The notes under the pieces: generated by a model
The model's database searches: none
Told to the model about the DNA's origin: nothing
The model's input: the letters and a program-made list of their open reading frames with translations, nothing else
Shown: one piece after another, positions 22,665-27,461 of the stretch
How the letters are laid out: every line of letters starts with the position of its first letter
Position numbering within the stretch: position 1 is the first letter of the stretch
Position numbers and translations under genes: made by a program
Assembly (NCBI GenBank): GCA_002337545.1
Contig: DDGE01000001.1
Span: forward strand, 27,735 to 55,195
Length of the DNA: 27,461 bases
Reading direction: 5' to 3'
Source: Phycisphaerales bacterium UBA1910
GTDB taxonomy: Bacteria > Planctomycetota > Phycisphaerae > Phycisphaerales > UBA1924

Positions 22665-23612
22665 CTAGAGCACGAGCAGTTTTTCAACTCGTGGGCATAA
22701 TCCCGCATCTGCGGCTCTGGCGAGGAAGAGCTCGATGGCATCGCGTCCACGGCTCCCCATGTCGAGGGTTAATCCGGAGACATACATCTCGAGATACCGA
22801 TCCACGAGTTGCGGATCGTCCCATTCCGTTCGATCACCCTTATTGAGCTGAAGATACATCCTGGATGCTTCACCCATCTCCACGCAGCACCGCACAGACT
22901 CGTTGAGTACACGAGCGAGTTCCGAGCATGTGCCATTTCCAAATCGCTTATCGAGATCGGTTCGGATGACATTGAGACCCAGCGGAAGGGGCTTGCCGGT
23001 CTGTGCATTCCACCACTTACCCATATCACCGATCTCACGAAGTTGCATCTCCCCGAAGGTGAGTTGAGCTTCATGGATAAGAAGACCTGCGTCAGCCTCG
23101 CCGCGTGCGATAGATCCGGGGATCTCGGAGAAAAGCATTTCTTTGGTTTCGATCTCGCCAGCAGCCATCCGGAGTGTCATGTATGCGGAGGTATTTACGC
23201 CGGGAATCGCGATCACTCCGCCAAAGGACCTGAGATCATCGATCGACTTGAGTTCAGAGTCTTCGCGTACAACGAGTCGAGGGCCGTAGTTTTCACCGAA
23301 AGAGCCACCCGCTTTAGTGATCGCGTACCGATCTGCGATATTGGGGTACGCGGCACACGAGATCGCAGTGATGTCGTAGGCGTTCGTGTCGTCATTGCTG
23401 ACAACGAGTTTATTGAGTTCCTCGACATCGCGTGCGACGAGATTGAATCTGAACATCCCTGTATCGACTTGGGGACGACCCAGGTCGCCTTCGATCGGGG
23501 TTCCGTCGGGGTGGCGTACACCAACGAGTGGCCACCACATCACGAGATCATCCGAGTCAGGCGAGTGGGCAAGATTGAGTTCGATCAGGTCCGTCTGCAT
23601 TGGAGTTCTCAT
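22665..23612 (-). CDS. mqnD: 1,4-dihydroxy-6-naphthoate synthase
   Basis: This 315-residue enzyme forms 1,4-dihydroxy-6-naphthoate in the futalosine pathway to menaquinone. It has the periplasmic-binding-protein-like fold of MqnA/MqnD. LNLAHSPDSDD matches the N-terminal substrate loop, and SFGENYGPRLVV, GLLIHEAQLTFGEM and GKWWNAQTGKPLPLGLNVI are typical of MqnD. It is slightly longer than usual. ATG 23600 is an alternative start. The other futalosine genes (mqnA, mqnB, mqnC, mqnE) are not in the window. It follows the rhodanese gene after 12 bp, so it is probably in the same transcript. Confidence 0.9.
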   Translation of the reverse strand: MRTPMQTDLIELNLAHSPDSDDLVMWWPLVGVRHPDGTPIEGDLGRPQVDTGMFRFNLVARDVEELNKLVVSNDDTNAYDITAISCAAYPNIADRYAITKAGGSFGENYGPRLVVREDSELKSIDDLRSFGGVIAIPGVNTSAYMTLRMAAGEIETKEMLFSEIPGSIARGEADAGLLIHEAQLTFGEMQLREIGDMGKWWNAQTGKPLPLGLNVIRTDLDKRFGNGTCSELARVLNESVRCCVEMGEASRMYLQLNKGDRTEWDDPQLVDRYLEMYVSGLTLDMGSRGRDAIELFLARAADAGLCPRVEKLLVL

Positions 23613-23624
23613 CAGGTTTCAGGT

Positions 23625-24011
23625 TCAATAACGAGGCACGCTCGGGTTGATCCGCAAGGACCACCAATCAATACCACCCGCGACGGATCGCGTCCCCGCG
23701 AGTCCCTGCTGATGCAGAAACAGCGTCGCCTTCAGGGAGCGGCGTCCTGTGTGACAGATCAGCGCGATGGTGGTGTCTTCGTCCGCAGCGATCTCGTTGA
23801 TCCGCGCGGGCAGGTCACCCATGGGAATATGGATCGCGCCCTCAATCGAACAGATGTCGAGTTCCTCAGGTTCGCGGATATCGACGAGAACAAAGCCATC
23901 TTGCTTTGCGGTATGCCGTTCGGCAGTATCGGGAACACTGATCTCCAGCCCGTCCTGGAAATGCCAGCGAGGCGGGTTCTCGAACTCCTGAAACTTCTCT
24001 CGGTCACTCAT
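23625..24011 (-). CDS. Rhodanese-like protein
   Basis: This 128-residue single rhodanese domain is a likely sulfur-transfer or redox protein. The active-site cysteine is C86 in the loop CHTGRRS. Other family marks are LVDIREPEELDICSIEGAIH, HIPMGDLPARI and GGIDWWS near the end. No signal peptide is seen, so it is cytoplasmic. ATG 24011 overlaps the end of the lipoprotein gene by 8 bp. The sulfur acceptor is unknown; thiS at 13753 is far away and unlinked. Confidence 0.9.
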   Translation of the reverse strand: MSDREKFQEFENPPRWHFQDGLEISVPDTAERHTAKQDGFVLVDIREPEELDICSIEGAIHIPMGDLPARINEIAADEDTTIALICHTGRRSLKATLFLHQQGLAGTRSVAGGIDWWSLRINPSVPRY

Positions 24012-24543
24012 TCGTAGTCTCCGATGATTCCTTTGCGGGTTGCCCGAACGACCACCCCGCGTCGTGTGTGCGTTTATAAGGAAATGGGGAAATCATGTCC
24101 TCGAACAACTCGCCTCGGGTCAGCAAGTAGAGAAACGAGTAATCGCTCCCGAGCGAACTCCGCCCGTATTCTCTCAGTGTGTACCAGAGATCAGGCGTGA
24201 AACCGTGGGCTTGCGGATCGAGCGCATCCGAGGTCGAGGGGAAGCGCCCGTACAATCGCGCGGCTGAGTTGGGACGATGCGCGGGAAACAACCGGAGCAT
24301 GTGTCCGTGAACAACCCCGTCGAAATGTGCAACAACGGGCGTGGGAGACCATGCAGAACGATCGGTCACCTTCGATGCAAAGAGCCGGGGCTCCTGATTG
24401 GCGGCAGTGGGTAAATGCGGGTCATCAAAGATCGCCGGTGATCGATACGCCCCCCCGAGTGTCAATCGATCGTTCTTTTCATAGACACATCCCGCCACAG
24501 CCGAGCAGGTGAGAAGCAGAAGTAAGAGCAGGAGCGGTTGCAT
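24004..24543 (-). CDS. Predicted lipoprotein of unknown function
   Basis: I do not recognise the family of this 179-residue protein. It starts MQPLLLLLLLLTCSAVAGC, a lipoprotein signal with lipobox VAGC and lipidated C19. The mature part is soluble and rich in Pro, Ser, Arg and aromatic residues, for example RLYGRFPSTSDALDP and YSFLYLLTRGELFEDM. The frame is open to 24603, but ATG 24543 gives the signal peptide. No ribosome site is visible; TATGAT lies 6 nt upstream inside a large inverted repeat. It overlaps the rhodanese gene by 8 bp and probably heads the lipoprotein-rhodanese-mqnD unit. Confidence 0.75.
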   Translation of the reverse strand: MQPLLLLLLLLTCSAVAGCVYEKNDRLTLGGAYRSPAIFDDPHLPTAANQEPRLFASKVTDRSAWSPTPVVAHFDGVVHGHMLRLFPAHRPNSAARLYGRFPSTSDALDPQAHGFTPDLWYTLREYGRSSLGSDYSFLYLLTRGELFEDMISPFPYKRTHDAGWSFGQPAKESSETTNE

Positions 24544-24547
24544 CCCG

Positions 24548-24586
24548 GAATCATACGCACAAGACCTGATCTTCTGCGTATGATTC
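24548..24586. repeat. Large inverted repeat between the lipoprotein gene and smpB
   Basis: GAATCATACGCA (24548-24559) and TGCGTATGATTC (24575-24586) are perfect 12-bp arms. Inside, AAGA (24561-24564) pairs with TCTT (24570-24573), leaving a 5-nt loop and one C/C mismatch. Each arm contains an outward-pointing TATGAT, at 24555-24550 on the minus strand and 24579-24584 on the plus strand, which could be the -10 elements of the two divergent genes. Confidence 0.75.
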
Positions 24587-24607
24587 TCATCACGGAAGAC
24601 CAATCAG

Positions 24608-25093
24608 ATGGCGAAGAACAAGAAGAAATCCAAGCAGGGGCCGCCCAGTTTCAATAACCGAAGGGCGTTGTACGACTACTTCATCGAGGATACCCTCGAG
24701 GTTGGGATCGTCTTGTCCGGCTCCGAAGTGAAGGCGATCCGTGATGGAAGCTGTTCGCTCAAGGAGGGATTCATCACGGTGGATCTCGAGCCTCCCCGCC
24801 TCATCCTGCATCAGGTCGACATCGGCCCGTATCAACCGGCAGGAGCTCTGAATCACCGTCCGAAGCAAGATCGGATGTTGCTCGCGAAGAAGCGAGAGAT
24901 TATCAAGCTTGCGCGACAGGTTGATCAGAAGGGCGTGACACTAGTGCCATTGGAGCTCTACTTTTCCCACGGACTCGCGAAGGTCAAACTGGCCGTGGCG
25001 CGAGGAAAAGCCCAGCACGACAAGCGCAAAGCGATCGCTGAACGCGAGAATAAGCGAGAGTTGCAACGGGCAATGTCCAAGTTCGTCCGTTGA
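24608..25093 (+). CDS. smpB: SsrA-binding protein SmpB
   Basis: This 161-residue protein binds tmRNA and brings it to stalled ribosomes for trans-translation. Family signatures are FNNRRALYDYFIEDTLEVGI, LSGSEVKAIRDGS, YFSHGLAKVKLAVARGK and the C-terminal KRKAIAERENKRELQRAM tail. The length is normal. GGAAG (24594-24598) lies 9 nt before ATG 24608. A -10 TATGAT at 24579-24584 sits in the inverted repeat upstream. No ssrA gene is in the window. Confidence 0.96.
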   Translation: MAKNKKKSKQGPPSFNNRRALYDYFIEDTLEVGIVLSGSEVKAIRDGSCSLKEGFITVDLEPPRLILHQVDIGPYQPAGALNHRPKQDRMLLAKKREIIKLARQVDQKGVTLVPLELYFSHGLAKVKLAVARGKAQHDKRKAIAERENKRELQRAMSKFVR

Positions 25094-25104
25094 GTCTCGG
25101 TACG

Positions 25105-25130
25105 AAAAAAGCCGCGTGATGGATGCGGCT
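25105..25130 (-). terminator. Terminator of atpC
   Basis: AGCCGCGT (25110-25117) pairs with ATGCGGCT (25123-25130) around a 5-nt loop. On the minus strand it runs into six T residues, 24 nt after the atpC stop. On the plus strand only CTCTTGG follows, so it would end smpB transcripts poorly. Confidence 0.75.
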
Positions 25131-25154
25131 CTCTTGGTTCAATTGCTGATCAGG

Positions 25155-25598
25155 TCAGATCCCGACGGCCTTTGAGTTTTGTGCCATGCTGATCTTGAGG
25201 CGGGCACGCTCTTTCGCACGGGTGATCTGCTCAACTGCTTCGAGCTTGTTGGGTGCATCATCGGGAACAACGCGAGCTTCAGCTTCCGCGAGTTCTGCCT
25301 TCGCTTCCGATTCGATGATTGCTTCTGCAGCAATCGCACGCTCGGCAAGAATAACGAGCTCGTTGTGTCCCATCTCAAGGAACCCGTCTTCAACGAGGTA
25401 CTCACGCGAGCCGGAACCTGCTTCGGCGGGGAAATCGAGGCGGAGTTTGCCCATTCCCAGGCGCGAAACGAGCGGCGAACCGCCGTGTTGGAAACCGATG
25501 AGCCCGTCCCATGCGGGGACAGACGCGTAGGTGACCTGCTCGTTGAGCAGTTCTTCCGAGGGGGTGACGAGTCGGCAGGTGATGGTGTTGTCAGCCAC
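25155..25598 (-). CDS. atpC: ATP synthase epsilon subunit
   Basis: This 147-residue subunit belongs to the central stalk of F1Fo ATP synthase and can inhibit ATP hydrolysis. The N-terminal beta domain begins ADNTITCRLVTPSEELL, with VPAWDGLIGFQHGGSPLVSRLG and EYLVEDGFLEMGHNELVIL. The C-terminal part is a helical hairpin rich in Ala and Glu. I chose GTG 25598 because AAGGA lies about 8 nt upstream and it gives the family N-terminus; an in-frame TTG at 25679 would add 27 unrelated residues. The 105 bp before it hold two small GC-rich hairpins. Other ATP synthase genes are not adjacent. Confidence 0.9.
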   Translation of the reverse strand: MADNTITCRLVTPSEELLNEQVTYASVPAWDGLIGFQHGGSPLVSRLGMGKLRLDFPAEAGSGSREYLVEDGFLEMGHNELVILAERAIAAEAIIESEAKAELAEAEARVVPDDAPNKLEAVEQITRAKERARLKISMAQNSKAVGI

Positions 25599-25703
25599 TT
25601 CGAGGTCCTTCTCAATCCGCCCCGTCTTGGGGCATCTCAACAGGGTAGCCCGCTCGGGCTCCCGTATTCTGGGCCACAATCATAGACCCCCAATACTCCG
25701 CGA

Positions 25704-26273
25704 TCAGGGCTCGTGAGGCCCTTTCAGGTGGGTTTCGATCCGGGCGAGCATGTCTCGCATCTCTCGCATGAGTTCGACCTGCTCACTATGAGACGGGGGG
25801 GCGGAATCGCTTGGTGCGATCCGGGATGAAGAACTCGTATCACGGTCATGCAATCGATCCCGCTGGGCAAGGACCGCCTTGCGGAAACCGATCGTATCGA
25901 CGATCCCGATGATATTGACGAGCGCACCGCCCGCACCGCTTGATTGTCCTGCGGTCTCTACTTTGAACCCGTGCAGGTCAAAGTAACGCATCACGGGGCC
26001 CTGGAACATCTGGAGATCGGTGATCTTTTCCAGCGGGATCGTGGATTCGGTCTTATTCCAGATCCCCTTCTTGATGTCCAGCGTGCGTTCCGTGAGTGTA
26101 CAGGACATGTTTGCGAGGTATCGATCGACGAAGAAACTCGCGATGATGTAGTACAGGATCGCTACCGGGATCGTCACGATGAGGCATGTAAACAGGATCA
26201 CCGGGGCCATCAACCAGTATTTTTTGACATTGGTATTGAACTCGGCTTCCCATAGGACTTTGTGATCACTCAT
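25704..26273 (-). CDS. Membrane protein with a bacterial PH (DUF304-type) domain
   Basis: This 189-residue protein has two adjacent membrane helices (about residues 20-50, with LMAPVILFTCLIVTIPVAI). A bPH2-type domain follows, around SCTLTERTLDIKKGIWNKTE, IPLEKITDLQMFQGP and DLHGFKVETAG. The last 50 residues are Ser-rich, then form a charged helix (VELMREMRDMLARIETHL). Such proteins occur widely and few have known roles. ATG 26273 has GAGAGGAA about 9 nt upstream and a TATATT -10 (26308-26303). It lies 105 bp upstream of atpC with no clear terminator between, so partial co-transcription is possible. Confidence 0.75.
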   Translation of the reverse strand: MSDHKVLWEAEFNTNVKKYWLMAPVILFTCLIVTIPVAILYYIIASFFVDRYLANMSCTLTERTLDIKKGIWNKTESTIPLEKITDLQMFQGPVMRYFDLHGFKVETAGQSSGAGGALVNIIGIVDTIGFRKAVLAQRDRLHDRDTSSSSRIAPSDSAPPSHSEQVELMREMRDMLARIETHLKGPHEP

Positions 26274-26310
26274 GGCGTAGGTTCCTCTCAGAGATTTGAC
26301 TCAATATACC

Positions 26311-26335
26311 CGATCTGCTTTTTCGACGCAGATCG
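26311..26335. repeat. 8-bp inverted repeat in a divergent promoter region
   Basis: CGATCTGC (26311-26318) and GCAGATCG (26328-26335) are perfect arms around a 9-nt centre with a T5 run. The repeat lies between the PH-domain gene (-) and the permease gene (+), next to the TATATT element of the former, so it could be an operator for either gene. Confidence 0.5.
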
Positions 26336-26348
26336 CATACGCTGATCC

Positions 26349-27302
26349 ATGCCCGCTCGACAGGGAACCACCATTTTGATGCTCACCATCGCATGCGCGA
26401 TCGTGGTTGTCCTCCGGCTCATGGTCGGTACGGGCGCGTGGGGGATTGCGGGTGATCCTGCAGTCCACCAACTCCGGCTGGATCGAGTACTCATCGGCTC
26501 GATCGTTGGCGCTTCGCTTGGCTTAAGCGGTTCGCTGCTCCAGTCTCTGCTCCGCAATCCGCTTGCGGCACCCGATCTCATGGGGTTGTCGGCGGGCGCA
26601 GGATTCGCGGTGACCTTGAGGACATGGCAGGTAGGTTCGTTGCTCGGGGCGAGCGCCGCAGCCCTCCCTGCACTGCTGGGGGCGATTGGAGTGTTGTTTT
26701 TCGTTTGGTTCCTCAGCCAACGGCGTGGAATCATCGACCCGATCACCATGATTCTCGTGGGCGTGATCGTCTCAGTCATCCTTGGGGCCGCGACAATGCT
26801 GGTCGTCTCCATGATGCCTGATCGCGGCTTCTCTGTATCACGCTGGATGATGGGGACTCTCCGCGAGCAGGTTGATACAACGACCCTCGCTGTGTGCGCA
26901 GCCATTCTCGTCGGCGTGGTGGGTTGGGCGTTCAGCGCTGCTCGCTCGTTTGATGTCATGGCGCTCGGCGAGGATGAGGCGAAGTCCGTTGGCGTATCCG
27001 TTGCGGTCGTTCGTGGGGGACAGTTCATCGGCGCGGGGCTGCTTACGGCGATCTCGATCGTCCTCGCGGGGCCGATTGGATTCGTAGGGCTCGTCTGTCC
27101 GCACCTTGTGCGATTACTCGCGGGACCCGGGCATCGGACTCTCGTGCTCGGGTCTGCTCTGGCTGGGGTTGTACTGGTCGTCGGGGCGGACACGCTCGTA
27201 CGCGCGATACCGACGGATGCGGGGCGCATCCCGATCGGCGTGATCACTTCATTGATCGGTGGGCCGGTGTTTCTCGCAATGCTCTTGCGGATGCGTCGAT
27301 GA
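26349..27302 (+). CDS. FecCD/BtuC-family ABC transporter permease
   Basis: This 317-residue inner-membrane channel subunit would import iron-siderophore, heme or cobalamin. Family motifs are RLDRVLIGSIVGASLGLSG, LLQSLLRNPLAAPDLMGLS, ALGEDEAKSVGV (ATPase contact region) and GPIGFVGLVCPHLVR. The many hydrophobic segments fit a ten-helix subunit. No binding protein or ATPase gene is seen here; they may lie elsewhere. Upstream there is no ribosome site, but TACGCT ends 5 nt before ATG 26349. Substrate cannot be told from sequence. The neighbouring metH-like gene makes cobalamin a reasonable guess. Confidence 0.88.
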   Translation: MPARQGTTILMLTIACAIVVVLRLMVGTGAWGIAGDPAVHQLRLDRVLIGSIVGASLGLSGSLLQSLLRNPLAAPDLMGLSAGAGFAVTLRTWQVGSLLGASAAALPALLGAIGVLFFVWFLSQRRGIIDPITMILVGVIVSVILGAATMLVVSMMPDRGFSVSRWMMGTLREQVDTTTLAVCAAILVGVVGWAFSAARSFDVMALGEDEAKSVGVSVAVVRGGQFIGAGLLTAISIVLAGPIGFVGLVCPHLVRLLAGPGHRTLVLGSALAGVVLVVGADTLVRAIPTDAGRIPIGVITSLIGGPVFLAMLLRMRR

Positions 27303-27305
27303 GAA

Positions 27306-27461
27306 TCAAGCGTTGAAGTATCGGGCGCTTGGGTGGTGCGTAATAATCGCGCTCGTTGATTGCTCCGGATCGATCTGGTGATTCTCGGTGAGGTGGCACC
27401 CGATCCGAGTCGGGTCAAGCAGACGCCAAAGGATCTCGTGATCGTTCATATTGGGGCACGC
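27306..27461 (-). CDS. metH: 3' end of a cobalamin-dependent methionine synthase-like gene (partial)
   Basis: The last 51 codons of a gene that continues past the window edge. The peptide starts ACPNMNDHEILWRLLD and contains IGCHLTENHQIDPEQSTSA and THHPSARYFNA before the TGA. This resembles the C-terminal end of the MetH activation domain, which binds S-adenosylmethionine for reductive reactivation of the B12 cofactor. The frame is intact to the edge. It ends 3 bp from the convergent permease stop. It could be a split activation-domain protein rather than a full MetH. Confidence 0.72.
   Translation of the reverse strand, partial: ACPNMNDHEILWRLLDPTRIGCHLTENHQIDPEQSTSAIITHHPSARYFNA

Noticed and set aside
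22809..24017. 402-codon open frame on the plus strand
   Set aside because: It is antisense to mqnD and the rhodanese gene, both of which have convincing family motifs.
25110..25130. Hairpin as terminator for smpB on the plus strand
   Set aside because: No T-run follows on that strand; the T6 run is on the minus strand, so it serves atpC.
25599..25679. Longer atpC starting at TTG 25679
   Set aside because: It adds 27 unrelated residues and lacks a ribosome site; GTG 25598 has AAGGA upstream and the family N-terminus.
26288..27418. 376-codon open frame on the minus strand across the permease
   Set aside because: It is antisense to a clear FecCD permease, has low-complexity Thr/Arg/Pro composition and no family resemblance.
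1..27461. Defence system, prophage, insertion sequence, CRISPR array or secondary-metabolite cluster
   Set aside because: I found no repeats, transposase, integrase, Cas or biosynthetic genes; nearly all genes are recognisable core or transport functions.

Overview
The window looks like chromosomal housekeeping DNA from a Gram-negative-type bacterium. My best guess is Planctomycetota, probably Phycisphaerae; this is inferred from the gene mix and protein style, not from a marker. An LptD-like outer-membrane protein implies an outer membrane. MqnD implies menaquinone made by the futalosine route. A B12-binding/MeaB fusion and the end of a MetH-type gene point to B12-dependent metabolism. Promoters resemble sigma-70 (TTGACA-like, about 17 bp, TANNNT). 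I see no phage, insertion sequence or CRISPR array.

Layout. 1-5353 (+): tRNA-Val, mntR, then a manganese/zinc-type ABC importer (binding protein, ATPase, two permeases) behind a strong promoter and a perfect inverted-repeat operator. Both permeases carry a DtxR-like C-terminal domain. 5325-7638 (-): the 5-oxoprolinase set pxpB-pxpC-pxpA, tail to tail with the importer. 7746-9854: tRNA-Arg (-), rpsT, a CPBP-family membrane protease, a small unknown protein and two tandem tRNA-Glu genes, with clear terminators. 9905-11856 (-): recX, a TPR protein and 3-hydroxyacyl-CoA dehydrogenase.

12045-13953 (+): a B12-binding domain fused to a MeaB-like GTPase, pncC and thiS, probably one transcript. 13961-17892 (-): a PpiD/SurA-like membrane protein without a visible parvulin domain, rpsD with a long structured leader, and a YhaM-like exoribonuclease. 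17986-21048 (+): lptD. 21064-24543 (-): purF, mqnD, a rhodanese protein and a lipoprotein. 24608-25093 (+): smpB. 25155-26273 (-): atpC away from other ATP synthase genes, and a PH-domain membrane protein. 26349-27302 (+): a FecCD/BtuC-type permease, facing the 3' end of a metH-like gene at the window edge.

The most notable points are the metal-sensor-like domains on both importer permeases, the B12/GTPase fusion without a mutase domain, a minus-strand terminator embedded in thiS, a large inverted repeat with symmetric -10 elements between the lipoprotein gene and smpB, the structured rpsD leader, and several starts that look leaderless.
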